Part shown: in pieces, positions 33,513 to 45,254 of the stretch
Position numbering within the stretch: position 1 is the stretch's first letter
Layout: each line of letters starts with the position of its first letter
Assembly (NCBI RefSeq): GCF_000264905.1
Contig: NW_006763135.1
Location: forward strand, 98,220-162,219
DNA length: 64,000 nucleotides
DNA from: Stereum hirsutum FP-91666 SS1
Taxonomy: Eukaryota > Basidiomycota > Agaricomycetes > Russulales > Stereaceae
Direction: 5' to 3'
The notes under the pieces: generated by a model
The model's database searches: none
Told to the model about the DNA's origin: nothing
What the model saw: only the letters and a program-made list of their open reading frames with translations
Translations under genes and position numbers: made by a program

Positions 33513-35865
33513 ATGGCATCCGAGGTCTCAGCTGAGGAGCTCAAACAAAAGGGTAACGAACTCTTCGGACAACAGCGCTACGAGGAAGCCATTGCGAAGT
33601 ACACGGAGGCTATAGCAGTGAACGCCACCGCAATTCCAGACGGCGAAGCAGCCTCTGCGGCGAGCAAGCGGTTCGAAGCTGTTTTATACGCGAATAGGTC
33701 GGCGTGTGAGGCCAACTTGGAAAGGTATGTCCTAAAATTCAACACGTGCACCCTCAGTACACTTACTGTATCCGTATAATGGTAGATGGGACCGGGCGGA
33801 GGTAGACGGGAGGAAGGTGAGTACACGAGTATATTTTGACTCATCCAGCCAGTGACTGGGCTATCATGTACAGGCCATCAGTATCGACCCTTCCTACACC
33901 AAAGCATGGAGTAAATTGGCCGTAGTCTACGAAGTTCGTCCGTTCTCCTACCTTAACCCCTCTTTGTCGTTCGTCCGTACGATCTGACTCTGTACCAGGC
34001 TCAGTGCAACTTCTTCGAAAGCATGAGATGCTATAGCCAATGTGCAGCTCTCTGCTCCGGACCTAACCTAAAAGCTCAACGATCTGTGGTTGAGGCATCG
34101 TTCGACATAGCGAAGGAAAAGTGGCGGATGGCTCGAGCGTGGCGCCCAACCGACGGGGAGGATTTGGAAAGTGGGATGCCTTGGAAGAGAGTCCTTCCCA
34201 TGGTCCCGAATCTGAAGAACAAGTTGGTGCGGGGGATCCTTGAGAATACTAGCGTATGTGTCGTTTCAGTGTAATTTTTCAGGGCTTTTCTCTGAGCTCA
34301 CTCACGGTTTGCCCCATCCTCAGGCGTGGATGCTTGTAGGAGAAGTAAGTCCGGTTTATCGTCTAAACAGCGTCAGTAATACTGACCTGACGATATTATC
34401 TAATCCTCAAGAACTGGGAGTATGGAATACGCGCCATGAATCCGTTTGATGTCACGCAAGTTCACGGAGGATTCTTGGTGAATCATCAACGTGACAGGGT
34501 CTGTGTCCTCCTATCCATCCATTGTCTCTGTCGCTGAATCTGTATGAATCCAAAGGCCCTTCAACATTTCACTGGTGCTATCATGATCGACGACCGTATC
34601 TTCCGAGTTGAGAATGAGAACTGGCTCGATGAGCTTCGCCGGAACAGTGCGTCACGATGCTACGATTTCTCTTGATCCCCTAGCGCTGATATATTCCGTG
34701 TCGTGTTCGTATATGATGAAGTGGACCACGAATTATCGTCCAGAAACGCTCCAACGTCTTCAGATCTTCCTTCAGTCCAAGCACACATCGAAAACCTATT
34801 TACGACTGGCGGCTTCACACTGAGCCGACCAGCATTAGCAGTATACGTTCAGTACGCCAACTCCCCTCCTCACATTCCTTGACTTCTTCGTTTCAACCTG
34901 GCGTCAATAGGTCTCTCGTGATGAAAGCCTTCCTCAAACAAATGATCGAAGGCGATCCCGTCGAATCTGTCAGGCTCTTGGACCACGCTCTCGAAGTTCT
35001 GGACTGGGCCCGTGAGAAATGGGCCACGGTCGCGAGAGAACATCGAGGTGCTGTTCTCGAGCTCAGTTGGAGACGTGGCGCGTGTTGCATGCGGCTTCGG
35101 CATTTAGTCCAGGTCGGTCTCCTCATCAATCGTCAATGGCATTACTCGCGACGATGACGATCTCCGGTTTGCTCGCAGGCAGTCGATGAAAGTCGCGGTG
35201 CAGGTGGATTCACTCTCGAGAGGCTGAAGCAAGATGCCGATGCGCTGTTGGAAGACATGAAATCTGCAGCAGATCCAAGGCCAAGGCCCCGGATTCAATG
35301 CTGCATTCTTCGTTCTCCTACGTGCATTCGCCCTCCAGTAAGCTTATCCACCTCTTAGGAGCGCTTTTTGTACTCGCTGAACCTTTTTTTTTTCAAGAGC
35401 AAAAGCACATTGCGCGGTCAGGGAGGCAATTGCTTGTGAGAAGCAGTGCAAATATCGAAGTAGGGGGTTGTTGTACGAAGCAGCTGGACTGTATGAGGAA
35501 ATCACGTCATGTATCCCGTGGACGATGAAAAACACCTTTGTACGTCACACCCTCCATGCCTACATACTCACTGAAAAAAACTCAAAATTCCGTTTGCAGG
35601 GTGGAAGACCGCCCTCCTCCTCGCCAACGCCCCGCTCTCAGAGACCCTTCCTCTCATCAACGACATCCGTCACTCCATGGCCGCGCCAAAAATCGTATGG
35701 GAAGAATGCTGGATGTACAAGTCGGTAGAAGCGAAGTTGAGGATGTACGAAGGGTTTGAAGCGGAGATGAAGCGGGGGATGGACGAGCGGAGGATGAGTG
35801 TGGATGCGGCGAGGAGACCGGGGTGGGTGAGGTTGGGCGGTTTGGTTCAGTTCCATTGGTGTTGA
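33513..35865 (+). CDS. Tetratricopeptide-repeat protein, possible frameshift
   Basis: Exons: 33513..33724, 33786..33816, 33874..33933, 33999..34253, 34324..34344, 34412..34498, 34556..34646, 34722..34851, 34911..35112, 35179..about 35300, 35398..35510 or 35539, 35600..35865. The N-terminal TPR block is clear: EELKQKGNELFGQQRYEEAI, then ANRSACEANLERWDRAEVDG and SIDPSYTKAWSKLAVVYEAQ. TPRs bind protein partners, often Hsp70/Hsp90 tails. The C-terminal half resembles an agaricomycete-specific TPR-like extension (LLDHALEVLDWAREKW; GFNAAFFVLLRAFALQAKAH). Within exon 10 the conserved frame moves by one base at a CCCC run (35287-35290). The exon 11 donor is also ambiguous, because only a donor at 35511 keeps the phase. 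Either the assembly has an indel or the gene is starting to decay. Confidence 0.6.
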
Positions 35866-36232
35866 GTGACGGTGGTCTGGATACGCTTGCTTCTTGAACG
35901 AAAGGACGGCATTTCCTGTCGTTGACCATCTGCCTTGTGTGATATACTACTACTTCGGCTTATTTGATTTGTTTTTGGAATATTTTGGACTCCTTTTCCT
36001 ACCTCCGCCGCAGCCCACCATGTAGAATTAAACCTAGGCCAAAGTTATTGATCGCGACACAATGGGTAGATTGAAGAGTAGAGATGGAGGTTATTACAGC
36101 AGCCATTCGACCTGCGTACATTTTGTTCTCGTTCGTCTAAAACCACAAATAAGATCTACATGTATCATTTTATTTCGCTTCATCCTCTTCCCTCTTCCCT
36201 TTCCCATCAAACCACCACCACCACCACCACCT

Positions 36233-39200
36233 CTAAACCTGAACCACCCCCTTCGCAATCGCCAACTCCGCATTAATAATACTACTCGTCGCCGCCCCAA
36301 TATTCACATTATTCCCCAACACGACAAACTTAATATCCAACACCTTACACTCCCTCACCCTTCCCACACACACACCCGCGCCCCCTTCAAACATCCTATC
36401 CAATCTCGGCTGCGGGCGATCCTCCTCCTCATGCACGTGAATCGTATGCGTCGGCGCGCTCGGACATGCGAGCGAGAGCGCCTCGGGCGTATACGCCGCG
36501 AGGGCTTCGCGGACTTGTTGTGGCGAGGGCGGAGGCCGGCGCGCGAAGCGGACGGAGACGGTGGCGGTGTGACCTTCGATGACGGGGACGCGATTACACG
36601 ATGCGCTTATCCTCAGTGGGGTCTTCGAATGCATATCGAACGTCTTCAATCCTCCCTCATCTTCCGTGACGCCCCCCAGAATCTTTAATGCCTCCCATTC
36701 CATCTTATCCTCCTCGCCACTAATATACGGTACCACATTATCGAAGATATCCAAGCTCGGAACGCCGGGGTACCCCGCGCCCGAAATCGCCTGCATAGTC
36801 GTAATAATAGACGATTCGAGCGGTCCGAAAGCGCGTTCGAGTGCCGCGAGGGGGATGACGCAGGCGGTGGTGGAGCAGTTCGCGTTGGTGATGATGAACC
36901 CTTTGCGGAGGGGTGGGGATTGGAGGGATCTTTGTTGGGGGATGAGGGAGAGGTGGGAGGGGTTGACGAGGGGGACGATTAGGGGGACGTGGGGGTCGCG
37001 GCGGTAGTTTTTTGCGTTGGAGAAGATGGCGAGGTCGGCGGTGCGGAAGGCGGCCTCTGGAGGGTGAAGGAGGTGGGTCAGTATATGCTTCGAGGATGAC
37101 AGGGCAGAAAGGGAGTAGAGTAGATAACGAATGGAGAAGGATAAACGATGACGGTATAGTACGGCCAGGACGATAGATAGAAAGATTCGTGAGCTCCCTT
37201 CCTACGGCTAGCGTTCATGCGAACGCGAGACGTATCCCGCAGACACCGAAGAGAACGAATCATGTGGTCTACTGCATCACTCGGCCAGGAGGCTCGTCCG
37301 AAAGCGCATGAAAGCTTTCCAACCTCGAAAATGCTAGACACCAGGTAATACATATGGAAAAGAATGAGTAAGATTCATCGTCCAAGTGCCCCCATCCAAC
37401 CAGCAAGCGAATACTTCAGCATCACCGCCCTCAAACAAGGAAAGAGGCAAAGATACCCCCAGGCAAGACTAGTCCTGATGTCGTCGCTACGTTTACGCCG
37501 CGACCGCTACATATTATTGCCTTCTTGAAGGTCGTCCGCCTTCGCCACGATCTGAGATATGCAACGCACGGTATCCCCTAAACGAACGAACGAATGCGCT
37601 AGGACAAATGTCCAAACAAACAACGTAGCATAGCACACATGGTGTCTCCCCGGGGGGGGAAAAACGTGAAAAAGCAGGCTGAGACCAAGACCTGGGACCT
37701 GAGGCCCAAACAAAGCAAAACTCGAAAGCGAAATCCAATCCTCCACATCCCGTCACACGTCGAGGAAGAACCGTCTCGGTGTCTAAACCATACAGACAGA
37801 CTGATGGACGAATGTACGGATGTACAGCAGAGAATATCGCGCGGACGCGGGATATGAAACGTGCGTGAACTTTTTTATGCTGAGGTCCAAGAAGCGACGA
37901 AGGTCTTTGAGATTTGAGGGAAAGCAGGAAGAAGAATGAAAAGAGGATAACCCTCAAAAACCATGAACACGCCCACACCGTCGTTCGCTCGCTCGCTCGC
38001 GCAAGACTTCCAACCGGGAGGCTGTTTCTCGCTATCTCGTCGGGGACCGGTCAATGACCAGTATTAGTAATGACGAGTGAGCGGGAGGCATGTTCCCGGT
38101 TGGTTGATTTCGCTGCTCGGTGATCTAGGACTGGGGAGGATAAGATGAAGAGAGAAAAAGGAAGGAAGACGGGTAGGGATGGGAGTTGATTTATCTACCG
38201 GGTTCTGATAGGGTGTTCGACGCATAGCGCGGTACAGCGCAACAGCAAACCAGGAAGAACAACCTCATCGCAGAAATCATAAGGAAAAAGCGAGATCGTC
38301 AGAGTAGACGACGCGGGACGACGGGACGAATATGAGCGTCGTGCAGCGTATGCTGCGCGTTTCCCACAGAATGGGAAGGTATGTGTACGTGTGTACGTGT
38401 GCGTGCGTGCATAGACGTTCCCGATACAACCACCAATGACCTCTCGAAAGTGAATGCGTTTCGGGAAGTTATGACGTTGAAGAAGCGAGAAAGATAACGA
38501 AAAAAAGGAGAAACACTCTGATCTAGAGAGTGTGTGCGGTGTGCATAGGCATAGGCATACGCATACAGCTGTCAACTGCGTTTGTGTGTAGGTAGAGGGG
38601 ATATTGATCGTCCTCGAATGAGGATTGTATCAAGTTCATGTCCCTATCTGCCGAGGTGCGATATAGAAAGATGGATAAAGACAGGTTCTAGGACAAGCCA
38701 GCGGTAGGGAGACCCGCGTCCAACGAACATCTCGGTATCGGTTTGCAGGACCCGAACCCGAGTTCTGGACGTCGGAGAAAGAGAGAGAGAGAGGAAAGGA
38801 GGTCCATGGTTGGAGGATCCTGGAGACTCCGAAAACGGCACGGGATGTTCGTAATCTCACAGCAGTTGACTCCCCAAAGGAAAACCAAAACAAATCCCGT
38901 CCAAACGAGAAAAGGAGAATAAAAAAAAACAGGGAGAAAAAAGGACAAGCCAAGAAAAAATGCACACACCAATCTCGCCCGCCACATCCGCATCCAGCCC
39001 CGAAAACACCACCGCACACTCCCTAAACTTCTCCGGCACACACCTCTCCACGACCAAATCCCTCACACTACTCGGGATCGGATCCGTCTGCTTCCAGGCG
39101 ACGGCCTTGCGATACGGTTTTCCAGCAGAGCGTTCTGAGGCGCCGAGGGCGGAGACGACGAAGTAGGGGTGGGAGGCGAGGAGGGCGATGAAGCGTTGGC

Positions 39201-39258
39201 CTACGGTGCCGGTTGCGCCGAGGACGCCGACGGGGATTTTTTGGCCTTCGAGGACCAT
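36233..39258 (-). CDS. HOM2: Aspartate-semialdehyde dehydrogenase
   Basis: Two exons, 39258..38970 and 37056..36233, joined in phase 1 (GAG split G|AG) across a 1,913-bp intron; 370 aa, normal for fungal enzymes. The enzyme reduces L-4-aspartyl phosphate to aspartate semialdehyde with NADPH, the branch-point step toward threonine, methionine and isoleucine. Seen: Rossmann loop [13 protein letters not shown]; phosphate-binding [11 protein letters not shown]; the catalytic cysteine in [12 protein letters not shown]; glycine-rich [13 protein letters not shown]; and the substrate/active-site stretch [11 protein letters not shown]. The C-terminus ([19 protein letters not shown]) is typical. An intron of almost 2 kb is far longer than any other here. 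The upstream neighbour at 39924 is divergent. Confidence 0.92.
37057..38969 (-). other. 1.9-kb intron of the HOM2 gene
   Basis: Donor GTGTGTGCATT on the minus strand, acceptor CACCCTCCAG. The interior has several pyrimidine-rich tracts and frames of up to about 150 codons, but no transposon ends, no recognisable protein and no obvious RNA gene. Small CATAGG/CATACG repeats lie at about 38540-38570. Confidence 0.75.
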
Positions 39259-39923
39259 CGTTGCTTTCTTTGGAGCGTGGAGAGGAAAGTACGTGATGGG
39301 TTGAAGGAGAAAGAGAGTAGATATAGGAGGAGGAGATGACTCCGAATTGTCGACGACTTCGGCCGCAATGAATTTTACAGCAGCCGTGGGAAGGTTGGGT
39401 GTGATTCTGGAGGTGCCACTGTGGCCGGCCTAGCCCGGTGCTCCGTAAACGGCCAGACGGCTCTCGACGGTCGGATGTCAAGACGTCGTGAAGGTTGAAC
39501 CGTTTCCTACCGTTCCTCCCAGTGTGGATGATTCTTTGCGGGCAGGGACGGAGCACGAATGGAGAGTTGAGAGTTCCATCTAGCTCTACAGAATACGTCG
39601 GTCATGGCTCGGGAATCGTTCGAGCGCGAGAGGTCTGAGGGAGGCATCGGCATCGACGTCAGAACGGAGGGTCCGAATAGGAACCCAACTCTGGCAATGG
39701 TGGGGACGGCGGCGACCGTAACGGGATGTCCTCTTCTCGTTGTGTTTCCTCTTGGGATCGATTCGCTGCGCGATTCGCAAGATGACGGTCGTCCTTGGTC
39801 GTACGCTGTCATCGGACGCTCGCTTTATAGTATCCGTAGACACGCGTTGAACAGGTCTTCCATCGCGTTCTCGTCATCGTCGAGAGGTTCATAAGAGATC
39901 GGACGTCCCTGCGCTGCTCACAA
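39259..39923. other. Divergent promoter region
   Basis: Lies between the minus-strand HOM2 start and the plus-strand gene at 39924. Frames here overlap on both strands and none is convincing. Confidence 0.4.
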
Positions 39924-41009
39924 ATGCCTCATCTCGCACCACCGTCGACGTCGAACGTAATAGGCTACAGCTGGGCTCCAGACGGCTCGCTCACCTACCA
40001 AGAAGCTCCTCGGCCCTCTCCTCCACACTCGTCCTCGTCCCCGGCAGCGATCGGCTACTCCTATTCCGCCGAAGGAGCAGTCCGCTTGATCCCCGCTCCT
40101 CCTCCAGCCCAATCTTCGCCACCCCTGCCTCGTTATACGCATCCACAAGCCCATATCTCGCCCTCCTCCCCAACGCACATCCGTCAACAGACCTATCCTC
40201 CCCCTCCTCTACCACACGTTCATACATCACGCAATCGCTCGACGTCATATCCGTATACGAAGACATACCCCACTTCTACGAGCGTGAATACAAGTCCATC
40301 CGTGGGGGGTTGGACTGCTCCGTCCACTCCTGTTCCGTCTTCCGGCACTGGCTCTGCTACGCATACCCACTCGCATTCGCCCTCAAAGTCGCCCTCAAAG
40401 TCTAGGTCGCGCTCTAAATCACACTCGCATTCACAATCCAATTCGAACACGAACCCGATCTCTCGCCCAGCTCTACATCCATCGTCGCATTCATACACAC
40501 ACTCGCACGCGCATTCTCCATCCATATCTGTATCTCGGCCTCGCTCCCACTCGAACGCACCACCGGCCCATGCCCATTCCCACTCCCCACCGTATCCTCA
40601 TCCCCATCCTCCTCCCGGACACCACACTGATTCTCCCACCCAAACGAAATCGCGGAGCACAAGTCGCAGCACGAGCACGAGCACGAACCCGAACGGGAGC
40701 AGGAGTAAGATCGAGCTGAGTAGCGTTTATCGATACGCGGGTGCGGACGTCGGGAGTGGGTTTCCTGGTGCTGGTAGAGGTTCGAATACGATCGAAGGCT
40801 TGCCCGTTGTTGGTAGTGTTGTGTATGGACAACTATCCGGGCATGGGTACGGTGATCGACAGCGATACGAACCGGCCCAAGGACCTACACATGGATACGA
40901 GCACGAGCATGGACATGGAGCTATCCCCGGCGGAGGAGACGTGTCGCACGATGGGGTTGGAGGTGGAGGTGGGGGGTGGACGGGATGGGATGGGCATCCG
41001 ACGCGGTGA
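39924..41009 (+). CDS. His/Ser/Pro-rich low-complexity protein
   Basis: Single-exon reading frame, 361 aa. The N-terminus contains two related segments, IGYSWAPDGSLTYQEAP and IGYSYSAEGAVRLIPAP, each followed by Pro/Ser-rich sequence. The middle is dominated by HS, SHSH and RSKS repeats (codons about 150-270). The C-terminus is Gly-rich (VGGGGGGWTGWDGHPTR). Such composition gives long frames by chance, so coding status is not certain; the duplicated GYS(W/Y) motif and the position divergent to HOM2 favour a real gene. If translated, it is disordered, possibly metal-binding through histidines or phosphorylated at RS repeats; both ideas are inference. Confidence 0.45.
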   Translation: MPHLAPPSTSNVIGYSWAPDGSLTYQEAPRPSPPHSSSSPAAIGYSYSAEGAVRLIPAPPPAQSSPPLPRYTHPQAHISPSSPTHIRQQTYPPPPLPHVHTSRNRSTSYPYTKTYPTSTSVNTSPSVGGWTAPSTPVPSSGTGSATHTHSHSPSKSPSKSRSRSKSHSHSQSNSNTNPISRPALHPSSHSYTHSHAHSPSISVSRPRSHSNAPPAHAHSHSPPYPHPHPPPGHHTDSPTQTKSRSTSRSTSTSTNPNGSRSKIELSSVYRYAGADVGSGFPGAGRGSNTIEGLPVVGSVVYGQLSGHGYGDRQRYEPAQGPTHGYEHEHGHGAIPGGGDVSHDGVGGGGGGWTGWDGHPTR

Positions 41010-41576
41010 GGTGGGGTCGTTGGGCTCGGATGTGGGTGTTGGTGGAATATGTCTTGGATATAAGTATGCTCGGCCGCGATCAGGTGACGGCGTAGACGGT
41101 GACGGCGTTGAAGCGCAGAGAGGGTTAGCGTAGGTGCAGGTGTCGGAAGATATCAAGTGACGGACACGCATAGAAGTTGGGCACTTGATTTTGGACGTTC
41201 GTTTGGTCTTGAATACCGCATCGGTGTATTAGAGTAGGGCCCATCACGATGATTGTTGAGAAAGTGGTTTCTTGGTTGTGTACATGTACATACAGACTGC
41301 GAGTGACCGATGCATCATATAAGTTGATTGTACATGCGCACGTAGATGGCCTCGTACGAGCGATCGCGCAAAGGTTACTTGTAAGTTGGCATACGAAGTT
41401 GGGGCAATACATCCAACGAACGACACAACAGCAATAATACTACGAATAAAGATAAACGAGAACAAATGTCCGGCATAGAGACCTAAGTAGAACTTACCTT
41501 CGAGCCACGCAGGCCATCAAAAAGTCCATAGAAACACCTTATCAGCCTAAGCACGGACCAGCACAACCACTTCACC
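41010..41576. other. Intergenic, convergent gene ends
   Basis: 3' flanks of the plus-strand gene ending at 41009 and the minus-strand gene ending at 41577; nothing else supported. Confidence 0.45.
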
Positions 41577-43067
41577 TCACTTCACTCCATCCTGCTCCCT
41601 CCGACCCTTCCTACCCGCGCATCCCGCACTCTCTTCGTCGAAGTCAGATTCAAACTCGTCGTCCTCTTTAGGCGGCTCACGATCCCGGCCTGCGGTGAGC
41701 CAAACCAAGATCAGCTTGAACCTTCGAAATACAGCCCGAGTAATTGCGAAAGGTTGCGAAAGAGACATACCACGTTCTCTCGGACCCTCAAACTGACTTT
41801 GCGTCCCATTTTCGCTCCGACTCCAAGTCCAGATCCAGCTCCAGCCAGCGTCTTTTCCTCGGATCCACCAGCACCAGCACCGCCAGCAGCATTCACGTCC
41901 ACCTCACCGACGTCCGAATCATCCCAGAACGAATAACTCTCCTCACGACCTACGACAGCTCCCACCTCCCTCCCCGCACCCACATCCACATCCAAGAACG
42001 TCTCTCCCCGCACCTGCACCTTCTCTTTCCCATCCCCATCCCCATACCCATATCCCCCATCCCGGCCACTTCCGCCAGCACCCTCAGAGAGCTCGACCCC
42101 CAAACCCCGACCCGAGCGTCGTATCGAAGGACACGGAGTCGTGGAAGGAGATTCACGCGCGAACGGGTCCGGATCGTCGAAATTGTGGATGTCGGGGACG
42201 CGGACGCGGAAGGATTTGATGCGTCTGTGGGTTGAGGTGTTGATGTCCATGGACGTGGCGGGCTCGAGCGCGGTGCGGATGATAGACGTCGAGGGCGTGA
42301 GAGAGCTGTCTGGGCTGTTTATCGAGGTCGGGGAGACTGTGTCTTCGGAAGCAGACGTGGTAGGAGAACTGGAAGAGGATGAAATGTCGCAGGAGGACGA
42401 AGGACGAAGAGCGGGCGAACGACGTCGGATCCGATCTGTGCGTTTGAGGCAGGGCGTAGCAGGAAGAGTGGCGAGTGGGGAGAGACGACGTGGTTTTGGG
42501 TTTGGGAAGGAGGGGGTGGAGTGCGGGCGGGGGGTGGATAAGTGGGCTGTGATCTTGGGTCGGGGCGATGGGATGGCTAGGTGAGGAAGGTTATGTGTGG
42601 TGTCAAGTGGTTGTGCGTTCGAGTTGGTTCTCTCTGCAAGGACTGGAGGATGGGACCATGACGCGAAGCGAGTCAGAAAGATACCCTCGTAGGAAGGGTA
42701 GGATAAGTGGAGATGTACCTTCATCGCAAGCACTGACAATGAGACCGACGTCCTCAGACGACTCAGAGACAATGACCAGACTCTTCTCCTGATCCATCCC
42801 CTCCAGCTGCGCACTAGCAACCTCTCCAGTAAAGTCTTCATCCATGTCTCCTTCCTCTTCGTAGTATCCACCAGGCATAGACCCGCACCCTAAAAACTCC
42901 ATCCCTTGGTCGGTCTGCACATCCCGCCTCATTCTAGCCGACTGGTGAGCGCACGGCGAAGAGATACCCAGTTGACCAGTCAAGAAGCGGCTGAGGAAGG
43001 ATAATAGCCAGAGATAGATAACAGACAAGATACAGGTGTTCATGAGTTCGGTTGAGGATAAAAACAT
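41577..43067 (-). CDS. Hypothetical protein, disordered, possible N-terminal membrane anchor
   Basis: Exons 43067..42719, 42633..41771 and 41689..41577. The first junction is phase-consistent (CDE|ERTNSN). At the second junction the phase-0 donor gives a basic tail, whereas the alternative frame would give an acidic tail (REPPKEDDEFESDFDEES), so the last exon is uncertain. If translation starts at 43067 there is a hydrophobic segment (LSVIYLWLLSFLSRFL); an intron could instead cover it, with a start at 42932. The centre is Ser/Thr/Pro-rich, with one conserved-looking stretch HRRIKSFRVRVPDIHNFDDP. I do not recognise the family. Confidence 0.5.
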
Positions 43068-43661
43068 GGCTGGCGATGGGTCAGAGTTCGAGGTTATCAA
43101 GGCAGGCTAGGACGAAGATATCGGGGATGACGGGAAGCATGGCGACGATCCGTATTATATCGCGACGGCGAGTCCTGCGGCACAGAGAGCGCTCCTATGA
43201 AAAATGTGAGACATGCTGCGAGAAAATGTGAGGATGGCTCGGAGAGTGCGGTGGAGTGAGACATCCGAGCGGTTCAGCCGTACGCAGCATTGGTATGGTT
43301 TCTAGACACCGAGATACGGTCTGGGAGGTCGTATCTGATCATTGAGGGCGGGATGAAGAAAGTACAGGTATACGTTGCGCTGGTTCATCAAGTGCACGAT
43401 ACTTATATCGTAAGGGGAAGCATCCACCCAAATCCGCACTCGTCGCTTCGCTAACGGCACTCGACGTCGTCTGATGGTGCACCTCGATGGGTTATGCGAG
43501 GTGATTGGCCAAAGCCTCTTGGTGATGGGAGATGACCCGCTGAATACATAGGACCGTGGTGCCCGGAGGGTAAGAGAACGACATGACTACGATGCACGGT
43601 GTCGCTCTCAAATGCTATGGGAGAGAAGACATACAGTGGTGATAATATCGACACCGAGCTC

Positions 43662-44387
43662 TCAGCTTTTCCCCTTATATCTGCGTACAGCGAACCAATC
43701 GTCTTCGCCAATATCATCGAAAGAACGCTCAATCTGTTAAGAAAACAAATCCAGCAACGACCTAAGATGAAGCTACGTACCCAGCTAGCGAGAATCCCGG
43801 AGATCGTGTTGGCTGACTCCTCGTCGATCTCTCTTTTATTCCTCTTCAACTCAATAGGTTCGGAGAAGTAGTAATAACCTTCGCCAGGGCGTTCAAGGTC
43901 CGATTTGGTGATGACGATGACGAAGATCCAAATTTGCCCGTTCGTCAGTACACCGCGAAGATATTTCTGGCTATACAGACAATCGGCGAGGGCGAAAATG
44001 ACGGATGATTGGACGGGATGAAGAGAACACGTACTTCAAAGACTTCACACAAGCCATCATCTTAACCACTGCCTGGGGTAGATGGTCCATTAAGCGGGAC
44101 GAAAGAACTTTGGCCTCTACAACGAGGAATACGGGTCCAGAGTCCTTGAGAAGCGACATACGTCGCGGAAGACGATAGTTCTCTATCCAGTCGTTAGTAG
44201 ATATAACTGAGGGAGAATAGGACAAATAAGGGCGCACGGATTTCGTCTTTTCCAACGAGGAGGGCCACGTAGTCGAGGGTATCATCGAGCGTGTGTCGAA
44301 GTGACTCAGTCGCAGACATACCCAACGTCCTTCACTTCGCAAAATGGGTCGACATCGGGACAGCATCGGGCCAGCTGGACGATGAAT
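43662..44387 (-). CDS. Agaricomycete-type hypothetical protein, 5' end unresolved
   Basis: The last three exons are well supported: about 44230..44035, 43970..43781 and 43733..43662, stop at 43662. They read STNDWIENYRLPRRMSLLKD, FLVVEAKVLSSRLMDHLPQA, then QKYLRGVLTNGQIWIFVIVI and a final IERSFDDIGEDDWFAVRRYK. An upstream exon 44387..44322 (FIVQLARCCPDVDPFCEVKD) probably belongs, but its link is not resolved. The pattern (VEAK…RGVLTNGQIWIF) recalls a large family of unknown agaricomycete proteins. The VEAK and LTNGQ-W-F elements resemble nuclease-like (PD-D/ExK) folds, which is inference only. Confidence 0.5.
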
Positions 44388-44687
44388 CTGAGCATAAAGA
44401 CTAGTACACTGCTCTGCTCGTAATTTCTCGAACCAACTTGTCCGTCGCAAAACTACGACGCCACATCCACACCTCTTTTTCTTCGACTCGCGCCACCGCC
44501 ACATCTACCCTCGATCTATCCCTTCCCGAAATTCACTCTGGTACCGTCAAACGATACGGCCAACATTTCCCCTCCGATGAATCGTTGAATACCAAACTCC
44601 CCTCTAATCCTACAAGCCACTCGTCTTCCTCGACCAGTCTCGTCAAGTCCTCTTTCCATCATTCGCTTCTACACCTTCCGCTCTGCC

Positions 44688-45254
44688 TTGTCCCCCATTG
44701 GCCCAAGTTCGCCCTACTACTTCAGCGATGGTCTCGACCCCGCACCCTCCATTATCTGTATAATCTTCGCCTGCTTCGAACTAGTCAACGTTCTTTCCAT
44801 ATCTCACGGATGTTCCACCGTCGTCCAGATCGTGATGGGGACCGCGGAAGGCTTCTATTTGGGGCACTGGGGTGATGGTGGGTGTTTGGCGGTTATGCGG
44901 GGTCAAGGGAAAAAAGGAAATGGGCTGGGGTGGAGGGTATGGTCGGTTTTGGTGATGCAGTATTTGTGCGAGAGTGCGGGGTTGTCGTGTTATGGTGCGT
45001 GTATTTCTTATTTACCTTTCGATTCAGTCTATCATAGTATCAGCGAAGACTAACTTCCGTCTTGCCTTCTTCCATGCATTACAGACCCTCTTTCCTCACA
45101 TTCCCCCTTTCTGCGCACCATCCCCCACCTCATGCCCCCGTCCTCGGGCAGCCATCTAACCTCGTGTCATTCAATCCTCTTCATACCGGCAGCCATAGTG
45201 CAACTCCTCTTCTCCACACATGCCTCCCTCTCCATTCCCTACTCGCAACACTGA
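44688..45254 (+). CDS. Probable small membrane protein, 5' end unresolved
   Basis: Two exons join in phase 1: up to 44994, then 45085..45254. The frame gives three hydrophobic segments: SIICIIFACFELVNVLSI, VWSVLVMQYLCESAGLSCY and ILFIPAAIVQLLF. Upstream sequence from 44438 is open in other frames, so the start exon is unknown. It is transcribed divergently from the gene at 43662. No family recognised. Confidence 0.35.

Noticed and set aside
34500..35870. Calling the TPR gene a clear pseudogene
   Set aside because: Only one firm frame offset at a homopolymer was found; the remaining exons are well conserved, so an assembly error is equally possible.
37514..37978. 154-codon minus-strand frame inside the HOM2 intron as a nested gene
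   Set aside because: Composition is Cys/Phe/Ser-rich without a recognisable fold and without supporting splice sites; kept only as intron content.
40220..40832. Minus-strand Cys/Glu/Asp-rich frames opposite the His/Ser-rich gene
   Set aside because: They are the complement of simple TCx/CAx codon repeats and expected by chance.
41744..42584. Long plus-strand frames opposite the gene at 41577-43067
   Set aside because: The minus strand has phase-consistent splice sites. The plus frames are Arg/Ser-rich complements with no splice logic.
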